Program-made: the position numbers and the translations under genes
Part shown: one piece after another, positions 24,553 through 38,187 of the stretch
Position numbering within the stretch: the first letter of the stretch is position 1
Layout: each line of letters starts with the position of its first letter
Assembly: GCF_000423225.1 (NCBI RefSeq)
Contig: NZ_AUHO01000007.1
Span: 372,001-436,000 of the forward strand
Source of the DNA: Kaistia adipata DSM 17808
GTDB lineage: Bacteria; Pseudomonadota; Alphaproteobacteria; Rhizobiales; Kaistiaceae
DNA length: 64,000 nucleotides
Direction: 5' to 3'
Notes under the pieces: generated by a model
Databases searched by the model: none
What the model saw: the letters and a program-made list of their open reading frames with translations, nothing else
What the model was told of the DNA's origin: nothing

Positions 24553-25578
24553 TCAGTTCCGCGGCGCGGGGCCCGTCGAGGCGCGGATGACGAGATCGAC
24601 CGGCCAGAGCTCGTGGATGCTCGCCGGGGCGCGGTCGCCGGCGACGAGTTCCATCAGCAGTTCCGCCACGCGCGTTCCCGCCGCCCGGATCGACGAGCGC
24701 GTCGTCGATAGCGTGGGCACCATGGCGTCGGGGTTGAGGAAGGGGATGACGTCGTCATGCGCGATCATCGATATGTCGCGGCCGAGCTCGAGCCCGGCGG
24801 CGCGGATGGCGCGCAGCGCGCCGAGCGACATCATCATCGAGGAGACGAGGAGGGCGGTCGGGCGCGGCCGCTCGGCCAGGAAGCGGGCGGTGATCCGATA
24901 GCCCGTCTCGTCGGACATGACGCCCTCGGCGACCAGGCGCTCGTCGACTTCGACGCCATGCGCGGCCAGCGCGGCGCGGAAGCCGCGATCGCGGTCGAGC
25001 GCGAAATTGTGGCGCGTTTCGCCATTGATCAGGCCGATGCGCCGGTGGCCGAGATCGAGCAGGTGCTTGGCGGCATGGCGGAAGGCGCCTTCATTGTCGA
25101 TGTCGAGCCAGGCGTAGTCGAGCGGGCTGCCGGTCCGTCCGTGCACGACGAAGGGCAGACCGAGTTCCGTCAGCAGGGCGACGCGCGGATCGTCGACGGC
25201 CGGGCTCGACAGGATGACCGCGTCGACGCGCGAGCTGACCGCCATGCGGCGATAGGTGGCCATCTCGTCGCCCGAACGCGACGGCGACAGCACGATGTCG
25301 ATCTCGTCCTTCATCAGCCGCTCGCCGAGGCCCGCCTGGAACTCGACATAGTGCGGATCGAGCAGCATGTTGCGGTCGGTCGGCAGGACGATGCCGATGG
25401 CGCCGGCGCGGCCGGTGGCCAGGCGCCTGGCGCTGGCATTGGGGCGGTAGTCGTAGCGGCGCGCGGCATCGAGCACGCGCTGACGCGTCTCGGCGTTCAC
25501 TTCCGGGTATCCGTTCAGCGCCCGGCTTACCGTCGTTTGCGACAGACCGAGATGCGACGCCAGTTCCTTCAGCCTCAT
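24553..25578 (-). CDS. LacI-family transcriptional regulator (AglR-like)
   Basis: 341 residues from ATG 25578: MRLKELASHLGLSQTTVSRA is the canonical LacI HTH start, and GGGAGGA lies about 10 nt upstream. A longer reading to 25635 would begin upstream of the gene's own promoter and operator. Hinge helix and ligand-binding domain follow (RPNASARRLATGRAG, HRRIGLING). Divergent from aglEFGAK, as aglR is in Sinorhizobium, so it probably represses that operon and itself. dgoK starts 143 bp downstream on the same strand and could also be linked to it. Confidence 0.88.
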   Translation of the reverse strand: MRLKELASHLGLSQTTVSRALNGYPEVNAETRQRVLDAARRYDYRPNASARRLATGRAGAIGIVLPTDRNMLLDPHYVEFQAGLGERLMKDEIDIVLSPSRSGDEMATYRRMAVSSRVDAVILSSPAVDDPRVALLTELGLPFVVHGRTGSPLDYAWLDIDNEGAFRHAAKHLLDLGHRRIGLINGETRHNFALDRDRGFRAALAAHGVEVDERLVAEGVMSDETGYRITARFLAERPRPTALLVSSMMMSLGALRAIRAAGLELGRDISMIAHDDVIPFLNPDAMVPTLSTTRSSIRAAGTRVAELLMELVAGDRAPASIHELWPVDLVIRASTGPAPRN

Positions 25579-25602
25579 GAAACGCAGGTCCTCCCGCGGC
25601 GT

Positions 25603-25631
25603 ATTCAAAGCGCTTTCAACCGGTCGCGCAA
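25603..25631 (-). promoter_or_regulatory. Promoter and operator of the LacI-type regulator gene
   Basis: On the minus strand, -35 TTGCGC (25631-25626) and -10 TTGAAT (25608-25603) are 17 bp apart. The operator core AAAGCGCTTT (25607-25616) lies in the spacer and -10, so binding would repress the gene itself. Confidence 0.6.
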
Positions 25632-25793
25632 GCATCTCGCCGGTCGGCGCGGCGCCGGCGGCGATTCTGTTGCGATGCGGTAGGGTCTGCTTTCGCGGAA
25701 TCCTCGCGCAGGGTCAAGCAAGTACCCTGATTTATCATATGATTTTCGATATCCGGTTTGTTGCGGCGCACAGCGGCGCCCGTAGTCGCGGGG

Positions 25794-25822
25794 TTGACAG
25801 GCGGGCGGCTTGCCGGTTTGAT
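25794..25822 (+). promoter_or_regulatory. Probable aglE promoter
   Basis: A perfect -35 TTGACA (25794-25799) and -10 TTTGAT (25817-25822) are separated by 17 bp. The start point would fall near 25829, inside the operator at 25828-25843. Confidence 0.65.
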
Positions 25823-25827
25823 TGGGG

Positions 25828-25843
25828 CTCAAAGCGCTTTGAG
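25828..25843. promoter_or_regulatory. LacI-type operator at the aglE start point
   Basis: CTCAAAGCGCTTTGAG is a perfect 16-bp palindrome with the central CG typical of LacI-family sites. The same ten-base core AAAGCGCTTT occurs at the regulator's own promoter. Confidence 0.8.
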
Positions 25844-25963
25844 GAGGTGCGGCGATTTGAAGATCGCGCCGGCGCTTGGTGAAAGCGGAGGGACCAGGGT
25901 TCGGCGTGCTGCGTCGGGCCGCGGGCCTTCCGTCGTGGACAGTGTCTCAGGGAGGTTCCAGCA

Positions 25964-27232
<1,269 letters not shown>

Positions 27233-27241
27233 GCTATGAAC

Positions 27242-27275
27242 GGGCCGGCCGGGTCATCGTTGACCCGGCCGGCCC
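27242..27275 (+). terminator. Very strong hairpin between aglE and aglF
   Basis: A perfect 15-bp stem (GGGCCGGCCGGGTCA 27242-27256; TGACCCGGCCGGCCC 27261-27275) with a 4-nt loop starts 9 bp after the aglE stop, followed by TTTC. It should act as a partial terminator or mRNA stabiliser. Confidence 0.75.
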
Positions 27276-27365
27276 TTTCGCCTCGGCGTGACGGCTCCCT
27301 TCGGAGCCGCCGCGCCGTTCTTGAGTTCCGGCCAGGTGCCGGGCCCAGCAGCGAGAGACGAGAAC

Positions 27366-28333
27366 ATGGCGGTCGCAGAGACTATTGCCGCGCCGGTCGA
27401 GGGGATGCGATCGGATCTGATGCGCCAGCGGATCCGCTCGGCCTGGATCTTCCTGGCCCCGATGCTGGCCGTGCTCGCGCTCGTCGCAGGCTGGCCGCTG
27501 GTCCGAAGCATCTATTTCTCCTTCACCGACGCATCGCTGTCGAACATCGAGGCGGCGCAGTGGATCGGCTTCGAGAACTATCTGTCGGTCACCACGCTGA
27601 AGAGCGGCCGGGTGATCTATGACGGGCTTCTCGCCGACCCGATCTGGTGGCGCGCCGTCTGGAACACCGTCCGCTTCACCATCATCTCGGTGACGCTCGA
27701 GACGATCTTCGGCACCATCGTCGCGCTGGTGCTGAACGCGGAATTCCGCGGCCGAGGTATCGTCCGCGCCGCCATCCTGATCCCCTGGGCGATCCCGACC
27801 GTCGTCTCCGCCAAGATGTGGAGCTGGATGCTGAACGACCAGTTCGGCATCATCAATGACATCCTGATGAATCTCGGCATCATCTCGAGTAAGATCGCCT
27901 GGACCGCCAATCCCGATACGGCGATGGCCGCGGTTCTGCTCGTCGACGTCTGGAAGACGACGCCCTTCATGGCGCTTCTGATCCTTGCTGGCCTGCAGAT
28001 GGTGCCCGGCGATATTTACGAGGCCGCCAAGATCGATGGCGTGCATCCGGTCAAGGTGTTCTTCAAGGTGACGCTGCCGCTGATCAAGCCGGCCCTGATG
28101 GTCGCCGTGATCTTCCGCATGCTCGATGCGCTCCGGATCTTCGACCTGATCTACGTCCTGACGCCGAACAATTCCCAGACCAAGACGATGTCGGTCTATG
28201 CCCGCGAGAACCTGTTCGATTTCGACAAGTTCGCCTATGGCTCGGCCGCCGCGACCTTCCTGTTCCTGATCCTGGCGGTGATCACGGTGGTCTACATCGT
28301 CGTCGGACGGGTCAATTTCGACGGAGGCCGATA

Positions 28334-28334
<1 letters not shown>
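27366..28334 (+). CDS. aglF: Alpha-glucoside ABC transporter permease AglF
   Basis: 322 residues from ATG 27366, with about six membrane helices. The EAA loop (DIYEAAKIDGVHPVKVFFKVTLPLI across residues 215-240) is that of MalF-like CUT1 permeases. Its stop overlaps the aglG start (TAATG), so the two are translationally coupled. Confidence 0.92.
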
Positions 28335-29164
<830 letters not shown>

Positions 29165-29167
29165 TCG

Positions 29168-30835
<1,668 letters not shown>

Positions 30836-30864
30836 CAAGACAAAGGCACGGGAAGGAAACAGAC

Positions 30865-31953
<1,089 letters not shown>

Positions 31954-32050
31954 GGTCGGAGAGGGCAAATCGCCATCTGTCCCGCCGCCGCGATCGCACG
32001 GCGGAGGCAGAGAATGCGGCCATCGCATCCCCGAACCTTGCGCGCGGAAT

Positions 32051-32623
32051 TCAGCGCGCGAACGGCGCCAGCGCGCTCTGGCAGCGGCTCGACAGCGACG
32101 CCGCGTTTTCCTTCAGGCAGGCGACGACGTTGCCGCCGCCGATCGGCACGCCGCGACAATGGGTGCGCACGTCGCGGGCGCAGGACTGGCGCACGAGTGC
32201 CAGTTCCTGGCGCGGGGTGAGGGCTGCGGCCGGCGCCGGAGCGGCGGGCGCGGCCTTGGTGGCCGGGGCGGCCGTGCTCTTCGTGCCATTCGCGGCCGGT
32301 TTGCCGTCCGTCGGGGCAGGCGCCGGAGCGTCAGACGGCGCCGCCGCAGCGCCTCCCACGGCCTGCACGGCACTGCGGCAGGCGTCGGAAAGCTTGGCGG
32401 CGTTCTGTTGCAGGCAGGCGAGCGAGGCCTGGCCGCCGGGAGGCACGCTGGCGCAATAGCTGCGGTAGTCGTCCGGGCAGGCGGAGCGGATCGCCGATTG
32501 CTGGGCCTTGGTCGGGGCCTGGGCGAGCGCGCCGTTCGGCAGGCCAAAGGCGACGAGGGCGGCAAGCGCGGCGGCGCCGTGAAGCGCCGCGTTGCGGAGG
32601 CGGGGCAGGCGGATGGTCGACAT
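32051..32623 (-). CDS. Secreted protein with two cysteine-rich repeats
   Basis: 190 residues from ATG 32623 (GGGAGAG 6-7 nt upstream) with a signal peptide ending ALAQA. Two similar modules, CPDDYRSYCASVPPGG...ACLQQN and CARDVRTHCRGVPIGG...ACLKEN, each carry four Cys with the spacing of Golgi-apparatus-type Cys-rich repeats. A roughly 55-residue Ala/Pro/Lys-rich linker joins them. Small periplasmic proteins of this type are widespread in Hyphomicrobiales; the function is not known. It is convergent with aglK. Confidence 0.75.
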   Translation of the reverse strand: MSTIRLPRLRNAALHGAAALAALVAFGLPNGALAQAPTKAQQSAIRSACPDDYRSYCASVPPGGQASLACLQQNAAKLSDACRSAVQAVGGAAAAPSDAPAPAPTDGKPAANGTKSTAAPATKAAPAAPAPAAALTPRQELALVRQSCARDVRTHCRGVPIGGGNVVACLKENAASLSSRCQSALAPFAR

Positions 32624-32776
32624 GCGATCTCTCCCGTCAGGAACGTGAAGAGCGCCGCGCCGGGCGGCGATCCGGCGCCACTCTACGCGAAACATGACGT
32701 TGCGTAATCTGCCTGTCGTGGCGGAGGTGTATCCGCCCATTTCGCTCCGATCGGCAGGACCGCAGGGCCTGTGCCG

Positions 32777-33157
32777 CTAGCCCCTGTCGACCTCGCCGGC
32801 GGGCTCGAGCAATTCCAGTCGGTTGCCGAATGGGTCGCTGGCGTAGAAGCGGTCATAGCCGGCGAGCGGCTGGTCCTCGTTGGGGGCATAGCCGTTGGCA
32901 AGCAGTCGTTCGCGCAACGCCCCGAGATCGGCGACCCGGAAGGCGGGGTGGGCTTTTCGGGCGGGACGAAACTCTGCCTCGACGCCGAGATGGAGCTGGC
33001 GCCGGCCGGCCTGGAACCAGACGCCGCCGCGCCTGGCGAGATTGGCCGGCTTGGCCAGCTCGGGCAGGTCCAGGACCGTGCCATAGAAGTGGCGGGCGTC
33101 GTCTTCGCGGCCCTCGGGCATGGCAAGCTGGACGTGATCGATGTCGACGATGCGCAT
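32777..33157 (-). CDS. VOC (glyoxalase-like) family protein
   Basis: 126 residues, one vicinal-oxygen-chelate fold. DHVQLAMPEGREDDARHFY at the start and DPFGNRLELLEP at the end mark the paired beta-alpha-beta modules. Metal ligands are probably His8, His56 and the Glu near the C-terminus. Substrate unknown. It is 72 bp downstream of the SMP-30 gene on the same strand and may be in its operon. Confidence 0.82.
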   Translation of the reverse strand: MRIVDIDHVQLAMPEGREDDARHFYGTVLDLPELAKPANLARRGGVWFQAGRRQLHLGVEAEFRPARKAHPAFRVADLGALRERLLANGYAPNEDQPLAGYDRFYASDPFGNRLELLEPAGEVDRG

Positions 33158-33229
33158 GAGCCCTCGCTTGTGTGGGCGTCGCGGCGCTGTTCGCGCCGCA
33201 ACGCAGGAACCGGTCGCGGTCCGGAAGCC

Positions 33230-34132
33230 TTAGCGATCGAGCCGGAACACGTTCTCCGCCACGCCGGGCACGTCGCTCTGGACCGCGAACAGGCCACCGG
33301 CCAGCCGCTCGAGCGGGCCGTCGCCGCCCTGTGCCGTGGTGATGAAGAGCGTCTTCAGGTCCGGGCCGCCGAAGGTGCAGTTGGTGATGTTCGAGACCGG
33401 CATGTCGAGGATGCCGGCGACCTTGCCCTCGGGCGAGACGCGGACGACGCAGCCGCCATGGTAGCGGCAGTTCCAGACATGGCCTTCGCTGTCGATCTGC
33501 GAGCCGTCCGGCGAGCCGCGGTCGAAGCCGGAGAACCAGGGACGGTCGTTCGACACGGCGCCGGTCGCGGGATCGTAGTCGAACTGCCAGATCTCGTTCT
33601 TCATCGTGTCGCCGGTGTAGAAGCGCTTGCGCGCGACGTCCCAGCACATGGTGTTGGTGATGCCGATCGCCGACTTGATCGTGGTCACGCCGCCCTTGCC
33701 GTCGACCCGATACAGAGTGCCGGCCTGGTTGTCGGTGATGTCGACGCCGGAGCCGTCCGGGGCCACGTTGTTGAACATCGTGCCGAGGACGAGGTTGCCG
33801 AACGGATCGGGCCGGCCGTCATTGGAGCGGACGCGCGGCCAGTTCGGCTCCGGCGCCGCGAAATCGGTGCGGGTGTCGCTTTCCGGCTGCCACAGGATGA
33901 CCTTGGAGCCGAGTGCCGCGATCAGCGTGCCAGCGCGATCGGTCAGGCCCAGCGTCGTCACCGGCTCGTCGAAGATCCAGTGATGCGTCGCGCCGGTGCG
34001 CGGATCATAGCGATGGACCAGATAGCGGTTGATGTCGGTCCAGTAGACGGCCTGCTCGGCGGCATTCCAGAGAACGCCTTCGCCACAGCGATCGCCGGCC
34101 GGTACAACGCAAACTGGATCGGTCATGTGCAT
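33230..34132 (-). CDS. SMP-30/gluconolactonase family protein
   Basis: 300 residues, six-bladed propeller lactonase without signal peptide. The metal sites of the family are visible: GEGVLWN (Glu), RSNDGRPDPFGNL, NTMCWD (Asn) and GSPDGSQIDSEGHVW (Asp). AGAGG precedes the ATG by 5 nt. It would hydrolyse a sugar lactone to the acid. Divergent from zwf: since no pgl is found between zwf and edd, it could supply lactonase activity to this pathway, but SMP-30 enzymes usually prefer unphosphorylated lactones. Confidence 0.86.
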   Translation of the reverse strand: MHMTDPVCVVPAGDRCGEGVLWNAAEQAVYWTDINRYLVHRYDPRTGATHHWIFDEPVTTLGLTDRAGTLIAALGSKVILWQPESDTRTDFAAPEPNWPRVRSNDGRPDPFGNLVLGTMFNNVAPDGSGVDITDNQAGTLYRVDGKGGVTTIKSAIGITNTMCWDVARKRFYTGDTMKNEIWQFDYDPATGAVSNDRPWFSGFDRGSPDGSQIDSEGHVWNCRYHGGCVVRVSPEGKVAGILDMPVSNITNCTFGGPDLKTLFITTAQGGDGPLERLAGGLFAVQSDVPGVAENVFRLDR

Positions 34133-34329
34133 GTTTTCCTCTCGCTCCCTTCGGGGCTCGTCCCGATGGCTGATTTCGCTTAGCGTGCGTCCTTCGCGTT
34201 CACACGCGAATCTTGTCGTGCGGATTTAATTTTGATGCTCTAATTTTTTCCCTCAACTTATGACGCGGACTGGATTAGGACACAACGCAGACCAGTGGAG
34301 GTCCGGCTGACACCGGAAAGAGGGATTTC
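34133..34329. promoter_or_regulatory. Divergent promoter region, SMP-30 gene / zwf
   Basis: A 197-bp region with a notably AT-rich block (about 34216-34260) in an otherwise GC-rich window, consistent with promoters. I could not assign -35/-10 pairs with confidence, and no copy of the agl operator is present. Confidence 0.45.
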
Positions 34330-35811
34330 ATGACCAGTCGTATCATCGCCGTCGACCCCTTTGATCTCGTCGTCTTCGGCGCCACGGGCGATCTCGCCTA
34401 CCGCAAGCTCATGCCGGCGCTCTACCATCGCCATCGCGATGGTCAGATCCCCCCGGTCGCGCGCATCATCGGCGCCTCGCGCCGCCCCATGAGCGATGAG
34501 GCCTACCAGAAGCTGACCGAAGCGGCGCTGGAGAAGTTCGTACCGGCCGACGAGCGCGAACCCGAGATGGTCGCCTCCTTCCTGCAGCGCATTTCCTATG
34601 TTGCGATCGACGCCACCGCCGAGAAGGCTGGCTGGCCCGAGCTCGCCAAGGCGCTGAAGGATGGCAAGGACCGCATCCGCGCCTTCTATCTCGCCGTGGC
34701 GCCCGATCTGTTCGGCATCATCTGCGAAGGCCTCGGCGCGCATGACCTGATTACGCCGAACACCCGCGTGATCATCGAGAAGCCGATCGGCAAGAGCCTC
34801 GCCTCCGCCAACGCGCTGAACGATTCGATCGGCAAGGTGTTCAAGGAAAGCCAGATCTACCGCATCGATCATTACCTCGGTAAGGAGACGGTGCAGAACC
34901 TGATGGCGCTGCGCTTCGCCAACGCGCTGTTCGAGCCGATCTGGAACGCCAACCACATCGACAACGTGCAGATCACGGTCGCCGAAAGCCTCGGCGTCGA
35001 AGGCCGTGCCGGCTATTACGACACCGCCGGCGCGCTGCGCGACATGGTGCAGAACCACATCCTGCAGCTGCTCTGCCTGGTCGCGATGGAGCCGCCGGGC
35101 CGCTTCGACGCCGACGCGCTGCGCGACGAGAAGCTGAAGGTGCTGCGCGCGCTGAAGCCGATCGTCGACGGCGAGGTCGACAACGTCACCGTCCGCGGCC
35201 AGTACAAGGCCGGCGCCTCGGCCGGCGGCCCGGTGCCGGGCTATCTGGAGGAGCTCGGCCGCGACGACTCCACCACCGAGACCTTCGTCGCGATCAAGGC
35301 GGAGATCGAGAACTGGCGCTGGGCAGGCGTTCCCTTCTACATCCGCACCGGCAAGCGCCTTCCGACGCGCCTGTCCGAGATCGTCGTCAACTTCAAGGCG
35401 ATCCCGCACTCGATCTTCGGCGACAGCGTCGGCCAGCTCGCCTCGAACCAGCTGATCATGCGGCTGCAGCCGGACGAGGGCGTGCGGCTTTGGCTGATGA
35501 TCAAGGACCCGGGCCCGGGCGGCATGCGGCTGCGCCACGTGCCGCTCGATATGAGCTTCGCCCAGACCTTCAAGGTGCGCAGCCCCGAGGCGTATGAGCG
35601 GCTGATCATGGACGTGATCCGCGGCAACGCCACTCTGTTCATGCGCCGCGACGAGGTCGAGGCGGCGTGGCAGTGGATCGATCCGATCCTCGACGGCTGG
35701 GCCGCTTCGCGCGAGGCGCCCAAGACCTACACGGCCGGCACCTGGGGCCCGTCTTCCTCGATCGCCCTGATCGAGCGCGACGGTCGCACCTGGCACGAAG
35801 AGGGCGCCTGA
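34330..35811 (+). CDS. zwf: Glucose-6-phosphate 1-dehydrogenase
   Basis: 493 residues. The nucleotide-binding GATGDLAYRKL near the N-terminus, the active-site RIDHYLGKE (near residue 178) and IRTGKRLPTR are diagnostic. It oxidises glucose 6-phosphate to 6-phosphogluconolactone, the entry to the Entner-Doudoroff and pentose phosphate pathways. Next to the agl operon as in Sinorhizobium meliloti, so glucose released by AglA can be processed directly. Confidence 0.97.
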   Translation: MTSRIIAVDPFDLVVFGATGDLAYRKLMPALYHRHRDGQIPPVARIIGASRRPMSDEAYQKLTEAALEKFVPADEREPEMVASFLQRISYVAIDATAEKAGWPELAKALKDGKDRIRAFYLAVAPDLFGIICEGLGAHDLITPNTRVIIEKPIGKSLASANALNDSIGKVFKESQIYRIDHYLGKETVQNLMALRFANALFEPIWNANHIDNVQITVAESLGVEGRAGYYDTAGALRDMVQNHILQLLCLVAMEPPGRFDADALRDEKLKVLRALKPIVDGEVDNVTVRGQYKAGASAGGPVPGYLEELGRDDSTTETFVAIKAEIENWRWAGVPFYIRTGKRLPTRLSEIVVNFKAIPHSIFGDSVGQLASNQLIMRLQPDEGVRLWLMIKDPGPGGMRLRHVPLDMSFAQTFKVRSPEAYERLIMDVIRGNATLFMRRDEVEAAWQWIDPILDGWAASREAPKTYTAGTWGPSSSIALIERDGRTWHEEGA

Positions 35812-35962
35812 GCGCCTCCGGCCCTGAACCCGCGGCCATGACGGCCGCCTGAGCGTCGCCCGGACCGGACCCGGCCGCGGGCGATGCTCCAAGACGGAGA
35901 GTGGCCGCGTCGAACCGATCGACGCCGACGCCGTTCTTACGAGATGACCACAGAACGGGGCA

Positions 35963-35997
35963 CCCTCTCCCGTTCACGGGAGGGCGTGGGAGAGGGG
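35963..35997. repeat. CTCTCCC-type palindrome between zwf and edd
   Basis: CCCTCTCCC (35963-35971) and GGGAGAGGG (35988-35996) enclose CCCG/CGGG-containing sequence. It lies in the 251-bp zwf-edd gap, where pgl would be expected by comparison with Sinorhizobium. Same family as the copies near 0.05, 5.0 and 19.1 kb. Confidence 0.6.
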
Positions 35998-36062
35998 TTT
36001 GGAGCGAGCAGGTGCCATCCTGCTTCTCGCGCAGGTTTTGGTTGCCCAGGAGACACCACGTC

Positions 36063-37877
36063 ATGTCCATCCACCCCAAGATCCTCGAAGTCACCGACCG
36101 GATCCGGGCTCGCAGCGAAAAGACGCGCGGCCTGTACCTCGACCGACTCGCCGCCGCCCGTCATGCCGGCCCCCGCCGCGCCGCGCTCGCCTGCGGCAAC
36201 CAGGCCCACGGCTTCGCCGCCTGCGGTCCTTCCGACAAGGCGGCGCTCAAGGGCGATGTCGTGCCCAATCTCGGCATCATCACCGCCTATAACGACATGC
36301 TTTCGGCGCATCAGCCCTACGAGACTTATCCGGAGGTCATCCGCCAGGCGGCGCGGGCGGTCGGCGGCGTGGCGCAGGTCGCCGGCGGCGTGCCGGCGAT
36401 GTGCGACGGCGTCACCCAGGGCCAGACGGGCATGGAGCTGTCGCTGTTCTCGCGCGACGCGATCGCCATGTCGGCCGCCATCGGCCTGTCGCACAACACC
36501 TTCGACGCGGCGGTGTTCCTCGGCATCTGCGACAAGATCGTCCCGGGGCTCTTGATCGCGGCGCTGACCTTCGGCCATCTGCCGGCCGTCTTCATCCCCG
36601 CCGGCCCCATGACCTCGGGTCTGCCGAACGACGAGAAGGCGCGCGTGCGCCAGCTCTTCGCCGAGGGCAAGGCGAGCCGCGCCGACCTGCTGGAGGCCGA
36701 GAGCGCCTCCTATCACGGCCCCGGCACCTGCACCTTCTACGGCACCGCCAACACCAACCAGATGCTGATGGAGATCATGGGCCTGCACCTGCCCGGATCC
36801 TCCTTCGTCAATCCGAACACGCCGCTGCGCGAGGCTCTGACCCGCGCCGCCGCCAAGCGGGCGCTCGCCATCACGGCGCTCGGCAACGAATTCACCCCGA
36901 TCGGCGAGATCATCGACGAGAAGGCGGTGGTGAACGGCGTCGTCGGCCTTAACGCCACCGGCGGCTCGACCAACCACACGCTGCACCTGATCGCCATGGC
37001 GAAGGCGGCCGGCATCCAGCTGACCTGGGACGACTTCTCGGATATTTCCGACGTCGTGCCGCTCCTGACCCGCGTCTACCCGAACGGCCTCGCCGACGTG
37101 AATCATTTCCATGCTGCCGGCGGCATGGGGTTCCTCATCCGCGAATTGCTGCAGGCCGGCCTGCTGCACGAGGACGTCTCTACCGTCTGGGGCACGGGGC
37201 TTTCCGGCTACACGGTCGAGCCGAAGCTCGGCGAGGACGGCGCCATTCACTGGCGCGAGGCGGCCCGGGCGAGCCTTGACGAGAAGGTCCTGGCGCCGGT
37301 CGAAAAGGCCTTCCAGCCGACTGGCGGCCTCAAGCTGCTCTCCGGCAATCTCGGTCGCGCCGTGATCAAGGTCTCGGCGGTGAAGGCGGAGCGCCACATC
37401 ATCGAGGCGCCGGCCAAGGTCTTCCATACCCAGGACGCGCTCATCGCGGCCTTCAAGGCGGGCGAGCTGACCGAGGATTTCATCGCCGTCATCCGCTTCC
37501 AGGGGCCGCGCGCCAATGGCATGCCGGAGCTGCACAAGCTGACGCCGACGCTGGCCGTGCTGCAGGACCGAGGCCTCAAGGTGGCGCTCGTCACCGACGG
37601 TCGCATGTCGGGCGCGTCTGGCAAGGTGCCGGCGGCGATCCACGTCACGCCGGAAGCGGCGGCAGGCGGACCGATCGGCAAGGTGCGCGACGGCGACCGG
37701 GTCCGGCTCGACGCAGTCAGCGGCACGCTGGAGGTGCTGGTCGACGCCGCCACCTTCGCGGCGCGGCCGCAGGTCGAGGAAGACCTCTCCGGCAACGAGT
37801 TCGGCCTGGGGCGCGAGCTCTTCGCCATGTTCCGCGCCAGCGCCGCCCCGGCCGAACTCGGCGCCGGGGTGTTCTAA
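36063..37877 (+). CDS. edd: Phosphogluconate dehydratase
   Basis: 604 residues from ATG 36063; upstream in-frame sequence runs through the palindrome and is not coding. IlvD/Edd family: cluster-ligand cysteines in [17 protein letters not shown] and [14 protein letters not shown], plus [13 protein letters not shown] near the C-terminus. It converts 6-phosphogluconate to KDPG. The KDPG aldolase eda is not adjacent. DgoA at 22.8 kb is a related aldolase but acts on the galactonate epimer. Confidence 0.96.
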   Translation: MSIHPKILEVTDRIRARSEKTRGLYLDRLAAARHAGPRRAALACGNQAHGFAACGPSDKAALKGDVVPNLGIITAYNDMLSAHQPYETYPEVIRQAARAVGGVAQVAGGVPAMCDGVTQGQTGMELSLFSRDAIAMSAAIGLSHNTFDAAVFLGICDKIVPGLLIAALTFGHLPAVFIPAGPMTSGLPNDEKARVRQLFAEGKASRADLLEAESASYHGPGTCTFYGTANTNQMLMEIMGLHLPGSSFVNPNTPLREALTRAAAKRALAITALGNEFTPIGEIIDEKAVVNGVVGLNATGGSTNHTLHLIAMAKAAGIQLTWDDFSDISDVVPLLTRVYPNGLADVNHFHAAGGMGFLIRELLQAGLLHEDVSTVWGTGLSGYTVEPKLGEDGAIHWREAARASLDEKVLAPVEKAFQPTGGLKLLSGNLGRAVIKVSAVKAERHIIEAPAKVFHTQDALIAAFKAGELTEDFIAVIRFQGPRANGMPELHKLTPTLAVLQDRGLKVALVTDGRMSGASGKVPAAIHVTPEAAAGGPIGKVRDGDRVRLDAVSGTLEVLVDAATFAARPQVEEDLSGNEFGLGRELFAMFRASAAPAELGAGVF

Positions 37878-37932
37878 CGCGTCTTGCAATAACTCTATAA
37901 ATACGACAGTCTAAGTCGTGATTATGCCGTAT

Positions 37933-37965
37933 TCCTTGACCCCGCCGCGCGGTGGGGTTCAAGGA
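37933..37965. terminator. Hairpin downstream of edd
   Basis: TCCTTGA and TCAAGGA pair at the base and CCCC/GGGG above them, with one bulged T and a GCGC loop. About 55 bp past the edd stop. No T-run, so its strength as a terminator is uncertain. Confidence 0.5.
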
Positions 37966-38124
37966 ACACGCCCCGTCGTCTGTCGATGGCGGCGGAAAAA
38001 TGCATGGTCGATGCTGCGTAATACGCTGCGGTACTGCCGGCGGTGCCCGGCAGGGAATGCTTTTTCAAGCCGCTCCGTGAGTTTGGAACGCGCATCGTCG
38101 TCTTGACCCCGCCAAGTCTCTAGA

Positions 38125-38147
38125 AAGTCTGCAATCGTTCCAGACTT
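38125..38147. promoter_or_regulatory. Dyad AAGTCTG-N9-CAGACTT upstream of cysG, candidate operator
   Basis: Perfect 7-bp arms (38125-38131, 38141-38147) are 40 bp upstream of the cysG ATG. The position suggests control of the sulfite-assimilation operon. The regulator is unknown; size and spacing would suit a LysR- or Rrf2-type protein. Confidence 0.45.
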
Positions 38148-38187
38148 CGCGCGGTCCTCCTTTCGGATCGCGCCCGAGGAGAGACGG

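Larger units (their letters stand above)
25579..25963. other. agl control region (lacI / aglE divergent intergenic)
   Basis: 385 bp between the regulator and aglE. It holds one operator-promoter unit for each direction, listed separately. The middle part (about 25640-25790) shows no other clear structure apart from an AT-rich stretch near 25730-25755. The 5' untranslated region of aglE is about 135 nt. Confidence 0.7.
37878..38187. other. edd-cysG intergenic region
   Basis: 310 bp. It holds a bulged hairpin just after edd (about 37933-37965), a protein-like minus-strand frame with no standard start, and a dyad 40 bp before cysG. Base composition is lower in GC than in the flanking genes. Confidence 0.5.

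Noticed and set aside
25579-25635. Longer N-terminus for the LacI-type regulator
   Set aside because: It would place the start codon upstream of a good promoter and operator and adds residues before the canonical LacI HTH start.
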